The notes: generated by a model from the letters alone, not told the origin. A stretch of DNA of 64,000 nucleotides from Flavobacteriia bacterium (GCA_947450325.1 CANFUT010000010.1:58280-122279); one strand, 5' to 3'. Positions 7,690 to 17,700 are shown, numbered from the stretch's first letter. A program made the numbers and translations.

Positions 7690-8304
7690 TCACTTATAAA
7701 AATTCATCTCCTCAATATACCGCTGCACGGGCTCAGTGAGCAAATACCTTACGTCTTTGTGTTCTTTGATGGCGTTTCGTACAAAACTGGAGGAAACTTT
7801 CATTACGGGTGCGTCATTGCAAAAAATGACATTTGGATGGTCAGCGAAAAGGTTTTCGTGTTGATTTCCAATTTCTTGCACTTCTTGTTCTTCTTGGATG
7901 GTCAAAACGCGTGGATAGACGTAAAACTTGTGGTTTTTGAGTATTGTTTCGTGGTTGAACCACTTGTGGAAGGTGCGTAAATTGTCTTCTCCCATGATGA
8001 GCGCAAACTCATTTTCAGGATATTGCTCCTTCAAATAGGCGAGGGTAGTAGCGGTATAACTTGGTTTTGGCAATTTAAATTCGATGTCGCTGGCGCGCAG
8101 GTTGTTATTGTCTTCAATTGCGATTTTTACCAAAGCCAAACGGTGGTAATCGGCTAACAAAGAAGACTTTACTTTCAGCGGATTTTGAGGCGTAACCATC
8201 AACCAAACTTGGTCCAAATCGGTGTAATCCGCCATGTAATTGGCAATCACCAAATGTCCCACGTGAATCGGGTTGAAAGTGCCAAAATAAAGTCCAACTT
8301 TCAT
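7690..8304 (-). CDS. nadD: nicotinate-nucleotide adenylyltransferase
   Basis: 204 residues, the usual NadD length. The nucleotidyltransferase motif GTFNPIHVGH lies at about 8-17 and the C-terminal SSSFVRN (ISSTxxR-type) near 173-179. It transfers AMP from ATP to nicotinate mononucleotide in NAD synthesis. It is the last gene of yicC-gmk-nadD, with only two bases between it and gmk, an arrangement common in Bacteroidota. Confidence 0.95.
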   Translation of the reverse strand: MKVGLYFGTFNPIHVGHLVIANYMADYTDLDQVWLMVTPQNPLKVKSSLLADYHRLALVKIAIEDNNNLRASDIEFKLPKPSYTATTLAYLKEQYPENEFALIMGEDNLRTFHKWFNHETILKNHKFYVYPRVLTIQEEQEVQEIGNQHENLFADHPNVIFCNDAPVMKVSSSFVRNAIKEHKDVRYLLTEPVQRYIEEMNFYK

Positions 8305-8306
8305 GC

Positions 8307-8885
8307 TTACGCGTTTAAAAATTTTGCGACAATTGCTTCTGCTTCTTCACAAGCTTTATCGAGGTGCACATTGAGTAAAACCACGTCAAATCCTTCAGCA
8401 TGTGCCAATTCTTGTCTGGCTTTTCCCATTCTGACTTGTATTCTGTCTTCAGATTCAGTGCTGCGGCTGCGCAAACGAACTTCCAATTCTTCAATAGATG
8501 GCGGTTGCACAAAAACGGACAAGGCTTGGTCGCCAAATTGTTTTTTCAGGTTCAATCCACCGATGACATCCACATCAAAAACAACTGATTTTCCATCTGC
8601 CCAAATGCGTTCGATTTCGCTTTTCAGCGTTCCGTAGTAATTATCGGTATAAACTTCTTCCCACTCAACAAAAGCATTTTCAGCGATTTTTTGTTTGAAA
8701 CCTTCTACGCCCAAAAAGTGATAATCTTTGCCGTCAGTTTCATTGTTGCGCGGTGCTCTGCTGCAAGCAGATATAGAAAATTCAAGGCGCTTTTCAACGG
8801 AAAGTAAATGTTTTACAATCGTTGTTTTCCCTGCTCCCGAAGGTGCTGAAAAAATAATGCATTTTCCTTGTTGCTCTTGATTCAT
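8307..8885 (-). CDS. gmk: guanylate kinase
   Basis: 192 residues with the Walker A SAPSGAGKTT (13-22) and the GMP-binding stretch SACSRAPRNNETDGKDYHFL (about 38-57). It phosphorylates GMP to GDP. The gene sits between yicC and nadD on the same strand, with gaps of 9 and 2 bases. Family length and motifs are complete. Confidence 0.96.
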   Translation of the reverse strand: MNQEQQGKCIIFSAPSGAGKTTIVKHLLSVEKRLEFSISACSRAPRNNETDGKDYHFLGVEGFKQKIAENAFVEWEEVYTDNYYGTLKSEIERIWADGKSVVFDVDVIGGLNLKKQFGDQALSVFVQPPSIEELEVRLRSRSTESEDRIQVRMGKARQELAHAEGFDVVLLNVHLDKACEEAEAIVAKFLNA

Positions 8886-8894
8886 GTGATATTA

Positions 8895-9761
8895 TTACAA
8901 GGTATTAAGCACTTGTTCTTTGATTTTTTCCAAGCTGTCTTTCATGTCAACGACCATTTTTTGAAGTTCAACATGGTAACTTTTGCTTCCCAAGGTATTG
9001 ATTTCACGACCAATTTCTTGGGTGATAAATCCTAATTTTTTTCCTGCTGAAGGCAAAACCATCGTTTCCAAGAAATAATCCAAGTGGTTCGACAAACGCA
9101 TTTTCTCTTCCGTGATGTCTAATTTTTCGATGTAAAAAATTAATTCTTGTTGGAAGCGATTTTCGTCCATGTTTGGATTGTCCATGTCTTCCAATCCTTT
9201 GCGCATGCGCTCGCGGATGATTTCGATGCGCAGGTTTTCGTATTTCGGAACGTCAGCCAACAAACTTTTGATTTCGTTGATTCTTTCCGTAAATTCTTTC
9301 TCCAACGCTTCGCCTTCTTGACGACGGAAATTGTTTAATTGTTGACAAGCTTGTGCCACCAAATCAGTCAAAAACGCATTTTCTTCTGCGGTGATTTCTT
9401 CTTTCGATTGCATGAAAATATCTGGCATTTTCACGATCAAGGATAAATAATCTACTGATTTTTCGCCCAATAAATCATTTGTTTGCTTCAAATCTTGGTA
9501 GTAAGCAAGCGCCAAATCTTTGTTGATTTCAACTGATTTCGTCGCGCCAGTACTTTCAATATTGACGTTTACTTCCACTTTTCCACGATCCAAAAGTGCA
9601 GTAACTTGTTGTCTGATTTCTAATTCTTTTTCACGGTAAAAAGGCGCAGTGCGGACATATAAATCCATGCTTTTGCTGTTGAGCGATTTCACTTCAACAC
9701 TAACCTTTTTTCCTTCGTAATTTCCGGTGGCTTTGCCATAGCCGGTCATTGAATGCAACAT
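8895..9761 (-). CDS. yicC: YicC-family endoribonuclease
   Basis: 288 residues. The N-terminal YicC_N domain starts MLHSMTGYGKATG, and the C-terminal DUF1732 region contains ENRFQQELIFYIEKLDITEE and LGFITQEIGREINTLGSKS. YicC/YloC proteins are RNA endonucleases connected with small-RNA decay; that role is from the family, not the sequence. It is the first gene of the yicC-gmk-nadD operon. Confidence 0.93.
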   Translation of the reverse strand: MLHSMTGYGKATGNYEGKKVSVEVKSLNSKSMDLYVRTAPFYREKELEIRQQVTALLDRGKVEVNVNIESTGATKSVEINKDLALAYYQDLKQTNDLLGEKSVDYLSLIVKMPDIFMQSKEEITAEENAFLTDLVAQACQQLNNFRRQEGEALEKEFTERINEIKSLLADVPKYENLRIEIIRERMRKGLEDMDNPNMDENRFQQELIFYIEKLDITEEKMRLSNHLDYFLETMVLPSAGKKLGFITQEIGREINTLGSKSYHVELQKMVVDMKDSLEKIKEQVLNTL

Positions 9762-9785
9762 ACTTCTGAGTATTTTTCTATGGAA

Positions 9786-10322
9786 TTATTTCCAATGAGA
9801 ATTAATTCTTTTACCGATTTTCTTTCTGAATTTTTTCAAAACTGCTTCACGTGAACCAATTCCGCCAATTTTTATCAAGTCGTAACCCACAAATTTTCCA
9901 TCGCGGTAGAAATTGAATTCGAATGAAATAGAGGTGATTTCATCTCTATATAAAGGAAATAAATGTCCGTTAGTGATTTCAACAGAAAGTGTATCGTGAT
10001 TTTTTGCTGGTTTGAATTGTCTGTCGTATCCGCGCACAGAAACCAAAATATAGGTGTCAATTCCTTTCGCTTTCATGACTTTTTGAATTGAATCAGAAGC
10101 CAACATGCTGATATTTGTTCCTTCTTTCAACACGTTCAATGACGACATCGCTTTGATCCCGTTGGAAGCTAACAATTCGGTGAAATTGATTTCCATTGTG
10201 AAACGGTCTTCAGATTTATCAAGTTGACCAACCACCATTGCGTTTTTCAATTTCAAATTTTTCGTTTGAGAAAAACTTAAATTGAGGGCAAAAACTGCGA
10301 AAATGAATAAGATGAAACGCAT
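9786..10322 (-). CDS. secreted protein of unknown function
   Basis: A 178-residue protein with a clear signal peptide (MRFILFIFAVFALNLSFSQ). The mature part is a mixed alpha/beta domain of about 160 residues (MEINFTELLASNGIKAM, ISFEFNFYRDGKFVGYDLIKIGG) with a basic C-terminus (RKKIGKRINSHWK). There are no cysteines in the mature part, no lipobox and no sorting domain. It is not recognised. It lies between metF and yicC on the same strand with gaps of 16 and 24 bases, so it may be co-transcribed with metF. Confidence 0.75.
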   Translation of the reverse strand: MRFILFIFAVFALNLSFSQTKNLKLKNAMVVGQLDKSEDRFTMEINFTELLASNGIKAMSSLNVLKEGTNISMLASDSIQKVMKAKGIDTYILVSVRGYDRQFKPAKNHDTLSVEITNGHLFPLYRDEITSISFEFNFYRDGKFVGYDLIKIGGIGSREAVLKKFRKKIGKRINSHWK

Positions 10323-10338
10323 ATTAAAAAGTATAAAG

Positions 10339-11289
10339 TTAAAAAATCTCCGCAGCTATTGCTTTCACAGAGCTAGAATTTGACATGGTGTAATAATGGA
10401 TGCAAGGAACGCCAGCAGCTTTCAATTCTTTGGATTGCTGTTTTCCCCATTCGATTCCCAGTGCTGAGATCGCTTTGTTGTCTTTGCATTTAACGATTTC
10501 TTTGCTCAAGATTTCAGGAAAATCGATGTGGAAAAATTTCGGCAAAAACGAAGCGTGTTCCAATGTTTTCAAAGGTTTCAATCCTGGAATAATCGGCACA
10601 TTGATTCCTGCAGCACGACAAGCATCTACAAAATCGAAATATTTTTGGTTGTCGAAGAACATTTGCGTCACGATGTAAGAAGCACCTGCGTCCACTTTGG
10701 CTTTCAGGTGAATCAAATCTGTGGTCAAATTCATCGCTTCAAAATGCTTTTCAGGATATCCAGCTGCGCCGATACAAAAATCGGTGGGTTCTAATTGGTA
10801 ATCTTCAGTTGTGTAATTACCAGAATTCATTTCCACTATTTGCTCAATCAGCTCAACAGCATATTTGTGCCCCATTGGATGCGGTCTGAAATTGGCTTCC
10901 GTTTTGATTGAATCTCCGCGCAAAGCCAAGACATTGTCGATGCCTAAAAATTGCAAATCGATGAGTGCATTTTCAGTTTCTTCTTTGCTAAAACCGCCGC
11001 AAATCAAGTGTGGAACTGCATCAACATCGTATTTATTCATAATTGCCGCACAAATCCCAACCGTTCCCGGACGTTTTCTGATGGCGATTTTTTCGAGTAA
11101 ACCGTGGTCTCTTTCCTTGTAAATAAACTCTTCACGGTGATACGTTACATTGATAAATTTGGGTTTAAACTCCATCAATGGATCAATTCCGTCGTAGATC
11201 GACTGGATGCTTTTTCCCTTCAACGGAGGAAGGATTTCAAAAGAAAACAGGGTAGATTTAGCAGCTTGAATATGATCGATAACTTTCAT
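10339..11289 (-). CDS. metF: methylenetetrahydrofolate reductase
   Basis: A 316-residue single-domain MetF, the bacterial length. The conserved start STLFSFEILPPLKGKS carries the catalytic Glu of FEILPP. FINVTYHREE, LALRGD and DAGASYIVTQMFFD are the usual flavin and folate-binding stretches. It reduces methylene-THF to methyl-THF for methionine synthesis. A -7 box, TATCTTTG on the minus strand (11318-11325), lies just upstream. No SAM riboswitch was recognised in the short leader. Confidence 0.95.
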   Translation of the reverse strand: MKVIDHIQAAKSTLFSFEILPPLKGKSIQSIYDGIDPLMEFKPKFINVTYHREEFIYKERDHGLLEKIAIRKRPGTVGICAAIMNKYDVDAVPHLICGGFSKEETENALIDLQFLGIDNVLALRGDSIKTEANFRPHPMGHKYAVELIEQIVEMNSGNYTTEDYQLEPTDFCIGAAGYPEKHFEAMNLTTDLIHLKAKVDAGASYIVTQMFFDNQKYFDFVDACRAAGINVPIIPGLKPLKTLEHASFLPKFFHIDFPEILSKEIVKCKDNKAISALGIEWGKQQSKELKAAGVPCIHYYTMSNSSSVKAIAAEIF

Positions 11290-11317
11290 GAATGTTTACA
11301 AAAATTAGAATAGGATG

Positions 11318-11325
11318 CAAAGATA
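11318..11325 (-). promoter_or_regulatory. -7 box of metF (TATCTTTG)
   Basis: A perfect TAnnTTTG match on the minus strand, 29 bases upstream of the metF ATG. The expected TTTG at about -33 is not obvious. Confidence 0.5.
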
Positions 11326-11336
11326 GTGAATTTTAA

Positions 11337-11506
11337 ATTGGATTGAAGATTGGCAGATTAACTGATTGACAAATCATCAAATTAGCAGATTAGCAAATTA
11401 TTGGATTGGCAAATTATTTGAAATTATTCTTGTAGAATTGAATCTCTTTGAATTTGCAATTTTTTAATCTGCAATTTGCAATCGTTCATTGTGCAATTTA
11501 TCTTTT
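11337..11506. repeat. microsatellite-like inverted array (GCAGATTAGCAAATT / AATTTGCAATCTGC)
   Basis: The left half is degenerate 8-base words such as GGCAGATT, AGCAGATT and AGCAAATT. The right half is the reverse-complement words AATTTGCAAT, AATCTGCAATTTGCAATC and GTGCAATTT. The whole could fold as a long imperfect hairpin. The same family is seen at 12252-12403 and 20697-20781. Confidence 0.75.
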
Positions 11507-11810
11507 AATCTAACTTTATCGAAAGGTTTAATTTTCCACCCAAACCGAGTTCTACGATTTTTTGTAAGGTTGAAATTCTCACTTCTTTGATATCATTCTC
11601 AATTTTAGAAATATATGACTTTGTAGTACCGCATTTGACAGCCAATTCTTCTTGAGTTAATCCTTTTTCTTGTCGCGCTGTTTGAAGTAGAACACCAATC
11701 TTAAAAGTCTGGTAGCCCTCATCATGCAGTTTTCTCTTTGAAGTTCCATCATTGCCGATGTGTTTATCTTTAAATTCAGATAAAGAAGTGGTTGTTTTAA
11801 TTTTTTGCAT
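11505..11810 (-). CDS. HigA-like antitoxin, helix-turn-helix
   Basis: From the ATG at 11808-11810 the protein has 101 residues (MQKIKTTTSLSEFKDKHIG...). The C-terminal two thirds is an XRE-type HTH domain (GVLLQTARQEKGLTQEELA, then KCGTTKSYISKIEN). This start overlaps the end of the toxin gene by 14 bases. The longer frame back to 11888 would put a very basic stretch in front and is less likely. By family it would neutralise the adjacent toxin and repress their shared promoter. Confidence 0.85.
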   Translation of the reverse strand: MQKIKTTTSLSEFKDKHIGNDGTSKRKLHDEGYQTFKIGVLLQTARQEKGLTQEELAVKCGTTKSYISKIENDIKEVRISTLQKIVELGLGGKLNLSIKLD

Positions 11811-12141
11811 AATCTTCTTTAATTTTAAGTGCTTTTTGAATTTCTTGTCTCGGTGTTTTTTGTGTTTTTTTTTGGAAACCATTTGCAATTACAACGATAT
11901 TTCCATCATCAAAAAAGCAGAAAATTCTAAAAATATCGCTGCCTTGACTAATTCTTATTTCATATAAACCATCTGTGTTTTCAATATGCTTGAGATAAGT
12001 CGATGGAATCTTTGGCAAATCTTCAATCAATTCTAGGGTCCACAGAATTTTAGTCTGAACTTTTACTTTTTGTTTTAGATAAAATTTCTCAAAATAATCT
12101 TTGTAAAAGATGATTTCTCTTTTTTTGATTTGTGTTTTCAA
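11797..12141 (-). CDS. HigB/RelE-like toxin
   Basis: A 114-residue protein of the Gp49-like/RelE superfamily. It has the pattern FYLKQKVKVQTKILWTLELI, then LPKIPSTYLKHIENTDGLYEIRI, then IFRIFCFFDDGNIVVIANGFQKKTQKTP (given in parts). The KTQKTP end with downstream EI-KAL matches HigB-type mRNA interferases. Toxin-first order with an overlapping HTH antitoxin is typical for HigBA. Activity is inferred. The pair is flanked on both sides by microsatellite-like repeats (11337-11506 and 12252-12403). Confidence 0.87.
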   Translation of the reverse strand: MKTQIKKREIIFYKDYFEKFYLKQKVKVQTKILWTLELIEDLPKIPSTYLKHIENTDGLYEIRISQGSDIFRIFCFFDDGNIVVIANGFQKKTQKTPRQEIQKALKIKEDYAKN

Positions 12142-12251
12142 TTGTAAAGGTATTAAAAAAGTTGCACTTTAGTACAATAAAATTTGAATCAATTGAAATT
12201 AACCAAATTTTTTTAAAAATCAAAGACTGAAAACAAAAAAAAGAGAGCTTA

Positions 12252-12403
12252 TGGATTGGCAGAATAGTAAAATGATTAACAGATTAACAAATTGTTAGAT
12301 AAGCAGATTGGCAAATTAGCAGATTGCAAACTGGAAGATTGGCAGATTAGCAAATTGTTGTGAAGTGCGAAGCAATCTGCAATCTGATAATCTGTAATCT
12401 GCT
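12252..12403. repeat. microsatellite-like inverted array with GTGCGAAGCAATC core
   Basis: Left arm: about ten words of the AGATTGGC/AGCAAATT type. Core: TGTGAAGTGCGAAGCAATC. Right arm: reverse-complement words CAATCTGCAATCTGATAATC and TGTAATCTGC. It is built like the arrays at 11337 and 20697 and lies between the toxin gene and the end of dxs. Confidence 0.8.
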
Positions 12404-12410
12404 ATTCAAC

Positions 12411-14366
12411 CTATCCTACTTTCTCCTGAAAATCTACTTGAGTCGCTTGAAAACCAACCATTTTATGAACTGCAGCGATGATTCCAACTTGGTCGAAACC
12501 GCAATCTGCGTATAATTGATCTGGTGTTCCGTGGTGAACGTATTGATCTGGTATTCCTAGTCTTACAACATGTGCTGCATATTTGTTATCTGCCATAAAT
12601 TCCAAAACTGCACTTCCCATTCCGCCCATCAAACATCCGTCTTCAATCGTGATGACTTTGTCGAATTTGGCAAAAACTTCGTGCAACAACATTTCGTCCA
12701 ATGGTTTCACAAAACGCAAATCATAGTGTGCTACAGAAAGTCCGTCTTCTTGCAAAGATTTAATCGCTTTCTGAGCTGTATTTCCAACATGTCCAATAGT
12801 CAAAATCGCTACATCGTTTCCGGCAGTAACTTTTCTTCCTGTCCCCACTTTGATGGCTTTCATAGATGTTTTCCATTCTGTCATCACACCGTTTCCACGC
12901 GGGTAACGGATAGAGAATGGTCCCATATTTTCTTGTTGCGCTGTGAACATCAAATCTCTCAATTCGGCTTCGTTCATCGGCGCAGAAACAATCATGTTTG
13001 GAATTGAACGCATGTAAGCCATGTCATAAGCTCCGTGGTGTGTAGCGCCATCAGCACCAACCAATCCACCGCGGTCTAGACAGAAAACAACGTTCAAATT
13101 TTGTAAAGCGACATCGTGTAATACTTGATCGTAAGCACGTTGCATGAAAGAAGAATAAATGTTACAAAAAGGCACTAATCCTTGCGTTGCCAAACCTGCA
13201 GAAAATGTAACTGCATGTTGCTCAGCAATTCCAACGTCAAAAGATCGTTCTGGCATCGCTTCCATCATGTACGTCAACGAACAACCAGAAGGCATCGCAG
13301 GTGTAACACCCATGATTTTGTCGTTTTTCTCTGCCAATTCAACAATCGTATGTCCGAAAACATCTTGGTATCTCGGTGGCTCGGGTGATTTTGGAACCAC
13401 TTTGATGATTTCTCCAGTTTCCTTATTGAAAACACCTGGCGCGTGCCATTTCGTTGGATTTCCTTCTTCTGAATATTTGTATCCTTTGCCTTTCATCGTG
13501 ATGCAATGCAACAATTTTGGGCCAGGAATGTCTTTTAAATCTTCTAATATTTTTGCCAATCCAACAACATCGTGTCCGTCAACAGGACCAAAATAACGGA
13601 AATTCAATGCTTCGAATAAATTGCTTTGTTTCAACAACGAACTTTTCAAAGCTGTCGAAATTTTGGAAGCAACTGTTTGCGCGTCAGGACCAAATTTGGA
13701 GATTTTCCCCAATAATTTCCATACTTCGTCTTTCACTTTGTTGTAAGTGTGAGAAGTAGTGATATCGGTCAAATATTCTTTTAATGCGCCCACATTTGGG
13801 TCGATCGACATGCAATTGTCGTTCAAAATCACCAATAAATTGGCATCTTTTTCAAATCCAGCGTGGTTCATTCCTTCGAATGCCAAACCAGCTGTCATTG
13901 CGCCATCGCCGATTACAGCGATGTGTTGTTTTTGTTTTTCTCCTTTGTATTGACTTGCAACTGCCATTCCCAAAGCCGCAGAAATGGAAGTTGAAGAGTG
14001 ACCAACACCGAATGTATCGTATTCACTTTCACTTCTTTTCGGGAAACCAGAGATTCCGCCTTTGATACGATTTGTGTGGAAAACATCTCTTCTGCCAGTC
14101 AAGATTTTGTGACCATAAGCTTGGTGACCAACGTCCCAAACCAATTGATCTTCAGGTGTATTGAAAACATAATGCAAAGCAACAGACAACTCAACCACGC
14201 CTAAACTAGCGCCGAAGTGACTGTTTCCGATTTCAGAAATGACATCTACAATGTATTGACGCAATTCGTCAGAAACTTGTGGTAAATCATTGACTGTGAA
14301 TTTTTCACGTAAATCTTTCGGAAATTCAATTTGTTCTAAAAACGGACCGGCTTTGTATTCTCCCAT
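12411..14366 (-). CDS. dxs: 1-deoxy-D-xylulose-5-phosphate synthase
   Basis: 651 residues from the ATG at 14364-14366 (MGEYKAGPFLEQI). Thiamine-diphosphate enzyme motifs are present: GHSSTSISAALGMA, GDGAMTAGLAFEGMNHAG and NDNCMSIDPNVG, with DRGGLVGADGATHHGAYD, then IAEQHAV in the pyrimidine domain and a transketolase C-domain. It joins pyruvate and glyceraldehyde 3-phosphate for isoprenoid synthesis by the MEP route. The frame is open back to 14582, but the earlier 72 residues are not Dxs-like. A good promoter lies at 14384-14415, inside that extension, so the shorter start is chosen. Confidence 0.96.
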   Translation of the reverse strand: MGEYKAGPFLEQIEFPKDLREKFTVNDLPQVSDELRQYIVDVISEIGNSHFGASLGVVELSVALHYVFNTPEDQLVWDVGHQAYGHKILTGRRDVFHTNRIKGGISGFPKRSESEYDTFGVGHSSTSISAALGMAVASQYKGEKQKQHIAVIGDGAMTAGLAFEGMNHAGFEKDANLLVILNDNCMSIDPNVGALKEYLTDITTSHTYNKVKDEVWKLLGKISKFGPDAQTVASKISTALKSSLLKQSNLFEALNFRYFGPVDGHDVVGLAKILEDLKDIPGPKLLHCITMKGKGYKYSEEGNPTKWHAPGVFNKETGEIIKVVPKSPEPPRYQDVFGHTIVELAEKNDKIMGVTPAMPSGCSLTYMMEAMPERSFDVGIAEQHAVTFSAGLATQGLVPFCNIYSSFMQRAYDQVLHDVALQNLNVVFCLDRGGLVGADGATHHGAYDMAYMRSIPNMIVSAPMNEAELRDLMFTAQQENMGPFSIRYPRGNGVMTEWKTSMKAIKVGTGRKVTAGNDVAILTIGHVGNTAQKAIKSLQEDGLSVAHYDLRFVKPLDEMLLHEVFAKFDKVITIEDGCLMGGMGSAVLEFMADNKYAAHVVRLGIPDQYVHHGTPDQLYADCGFDQVGIIAAVHKMVGFQATQVDFQEKVG

Positions 14367-14383
14367 GTTGGCAATATATTTAA

Positions 14384-14415
14384 CAAAGTTATTCTTTTCT
14401 GCTGTTTTTAACAAA
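14384..14415 (-). promoter_or_regulatory. promoter of dxs
   Basis: On the minus strand TTTG (14412-14415) and TAACTTTG (14384-14391) are spaced by 20 bases. The ATG follows 17 bases downstream of the -7 box. It supports the start at 14366. Confidence 0.65.
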
Positions 14416-14609
14416 CAATCAAAAGCTTTATTTTGTTCTTGAGATTCTTTAACAAATTTTAATTTGGTTTTGTTCGATAATCTGATTTCGATGAGATTAA
14501 ATGATTTTGGAGATTTGTGTGGGAGGGAAATTTTCTTTAGGGTGGTTTTTGTCATGATTTTTGAAGCAAAAATACACGCCAAAAACAGATTTTATCTTCT
14601 TCTTTTTCA

Positions 14610-14628
14610 CAATGGACTTCGTCCATTG
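14610..14628. repeat. perfect 8-bp inverted repeat CAATGGAC-TTC-GTCCATTG
   Basis: A short hairpin with a 3-base loop in the region between dxs and the barrel gene. No T-run follows on the strand of either gene, so it is not a standard terminator. A second small inverted pair, GGT...ACC, lies just to its right. Confidence 0.5.
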
Positions 14629-14743
14629 CTACCCATATTTGGTACCTGACGGCACCATATAAACGAGGAAAATTTGACGATAATTAAAATTTTGATTTAC
14701 AGTTTTTTAATCATTTTTATTCTAGTAATGAATTAATCTCAGC

Positions 14744-17700
14744 CTAGAAAAACGCTCTAACTTCCATTCCGCCGGAATGAATTGTTTTGTTTGTTTCAGA
14801 TTTTCTGCCATTGTATTGAATGGAAATTTGTAAACTTTTGGAAATGGATCTTTGATAGCCAGCATTCCATGTGAAATTTTTGCCTGGTTTAAGTGATTCT
14901 AGCATTTCAAAACCGAGCGAAGTTCCGGGATTTCCGTCGTATTTAATGTCGACCAAGGCTACGGCGGCTTGCAAACTGCCTTTTTCTGCTTGGTTGAATT
15001 TCAATTTTAAACCCAATTCTTTCACATCTGCTTTTTCGCCTTCGACGTTTAATTTATTCGAGATTCTCGTTTCCAAAGTCAATCTGAAAGAGGTGGAAGG
15101 CTGATAGCTGAAAGATGGTTTCACGAAATAGTATTTCAAATCATAGTTTCTGCCTGTCGTGTAGTCTGCGTTCACGCTTTTTCGTCCCCATTGGACAGTT
15201 GATTCTATGGCGAAAATCTTGATGATATTCCAGCGAAAACTGCCTTCTTGGTAACTGTTTACACGTGCATCAAAACCGCTGGCGAGAAGCGTTTTACTTC
15301 GCACGTCTTGAATGACATATTCTGCACCAAAAATGGAATTTGTTCGATTGAAATACAAAGTGTTACGCACATTGCTATTCGTACTAATCAACGTGGTGTC
15401 GCGCACTTCGGAGGCAAATGGATTGAAAGAATCGCTGTTGAAAGTATTCGTTTTTCTGTTCACACGAACCCTTGCTTGGTCCGAAAATCTGCTCAAAACG
15501 CCCAAAGCGCCTTTTTTGTTGCTCCAAACGCGTTCAGGTTTGATGAAAACGCCTTGATTCAATTCGTTTGAATAGGTTTTGATGTATTCGTTGCTTGGCG
15601 TAAACACACGAATGTAGCCTGCTTGATCCACAAACTGCGCGATTTCAAATTCGTTCAAATCTTTCACGCCGTCTCCGTTGTAATCAATCCAAGTGTAAAC
15701 CCCTTGTCCGTCAGCGACTTTGATGTATTGAAATTCTTTTCTCAATTCCAATCCGCTGCCGATTTCGTAGTATGTATTCCATGTAATCGCGCTTTTGAAT
15801 AATTTTAATTCGTAGTCTATTCGTCCCAACAAGGTGTTTTCGGGACTTTGGCTAATCAAAGTTGGTTGGTTGATTTTCAACTCTCTGTAATTGACCAAAA
15901 TGTTCAATTTTTGTGTTTGTCCGCCGATCAATTTGATTTCGCCACCCACATTTCTCGCCTTCGCCACATTGATTAATCTCGAACTGTCGGATTTTCCATC
16001 GTATCGCTCGCGGTAAAAAAGTCGGTAATTGAATTTGGAAGAATCAGCGCTGGCGACATAAAATTCGTAATCCATGAACTGATAACTTTGCAAACTAAGC
16101 AATTGTCCGTTGCTGTAAGAATTGCGCTCTTGGTCGTCTTTGAAGCCGATTCGGATGTTTTTATACGACTGAGAGATATCCACTTTGTGACGCAAAAATT
16201 GATTTTTGTCCACGGCATCACTCATCAGATAACTGCCGTCCCAGTTGGCTCGAAATCCTTTTTGATTCCATTGTCCAAAGAGCCTCGATTTGAGTCCAAC
16301 ATATTCGTTTCCAATGCTGAAATGCGAAGCTTCGATGGCTAAATTTCCGTATTTTTTATTCTTGAAATCCGCTGTTAAATTGGAATTGAATTGGTTTCCT
16401 TTGTAACCTTTGTTTCTCGTGTTCCAATCGCGGTCAAACTCTACTGCGCGGTATTGTTCGATCGGCGCAAAATTACGTTGCAACATTTCAATTTCTGCTT
16501 TGGTGTTCAACAACCAAGTTTTGGCGGAATCTCGGCTCAGTGGAACCAAGCCAATCAATCGCGTTTTGTTGCTCACGCCTTGGTCGTTTCCGGAATCTTT
16601 TTTAGAGAAAGTATTCAAATCATTTTTGGTGTAAGCCCATTCTGATTCTACGGTTAATTTGGGTCGAATTTTATAGGAAAATCCAGCGGAAACCATTTGT
16701 TTTTGCTTAGGCGTGATGATGATTCGCGCGGGTTCATAATCTCCTTGTGGAATTCCAGCCACTGGCGCCACCCATTTATAGACTTTTCCCAATGCGTTGT
16801 ATTTGCTAAAAACGTAATTTCCTTTGTTCGCACCGACAAAAGCAAAAGTCGCACTGTAATACGCTGAATCTGCATTGATAGAATAAACCAACACGCTGTC
16901 AGTGAATAAACTATCGACCATTTTGTACAGGTTTTGATTTTCCTGAAAACCAACTGAATCGATGCTATTTGTGCGCGCCAATTCTAAACTATCGCCGATT
17001 TCGGACAACAATTGACGTTGAGAAAGTGTCAAACTTTGCTGAATTGTTTGGTTTTTCGCGTCTTGTTCAGAATAGGCATTCAACCAAAAATTGAATTTTT
17101 CAGAACTGTAAGCTGTACTTCCTTGCACCAAAGATCGCGCGTAATTTTGATCTGAATATTGAAATTCCACCACAATTCTGACGTCTTTCGTAATCAAATT
17201 GCGCGTCGTAAAAGTCACTTCGGAAGTATTGTAATTGACGACATAATCAAATTCTTGTCCGCGCTGCAACAATCGTCCGTCGATGTAAACGCGCTCCGTT
17301 CCTGAAAGAATAATGATAAACGGCTCATTTTCATTTCCTCTCAAACGGTAAGGACCTTGATTTCCTTCGATTCCTTGGATGATTTGTCGGGCGAATTTTC
17401 CTTTCGAAAGCGCGGCACTTCCTTGGAATTTCCATTCTTGTTTTTCGGACGGTTTGTAGCCAAATTCACCGTAAATTCCCTGCGCTCGCTTCTTGTAATT
17501 CATGAAATAACCTTGCGGTTTTTGAATCCAGAAATCTCCTGCGATTAGTTTGAATTTATCGTTGTAAACTTGGATAAAAACTTGGTCAAATTCTTGCAAT
17601 TTATTGGTGTTTCCGTCAGGTTGAATCGGTAAATTGTCATCAGAAACGGAAGCCAATAATTTCAAATTGGGCGCGATATCTCCTGATAATTCGAGGTTTA

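Noticed and set aside
8185..8637. 150-codon plus-strand frame over nadD and gmk
   Set aside because: Antisense to two clear enzymes; no recognisable domain.
11290..11330. SAM riboswitch before metF
   Set aside because: The leader after the -7 box is only about 20-25 bases, too short for a riboswitch.
11811..11888. Longer HigA start
   Set aside because: Adds a poly-basic leader inside the toxin gene; the ATG at 11808-11810 fits the usual overlap.
12252..12403. Possible CRISPR array
   Set aside because: Words vary, have no constant spacer length, and reverse-complement words follow; no cas genes nearby.
12570..13007. 145-codon plus-strand frame over dxs
   Set aside because: Antisense shadow, with Cys/His-rich composition coming from the sense codons.
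14367..14582. 72-codon N-terminal extension of Dxs
   Set aside because: Not Dxs-like, and a TTTG-N20-TAACTTTG promoter lies within it, so the start at 14366 is preferred.
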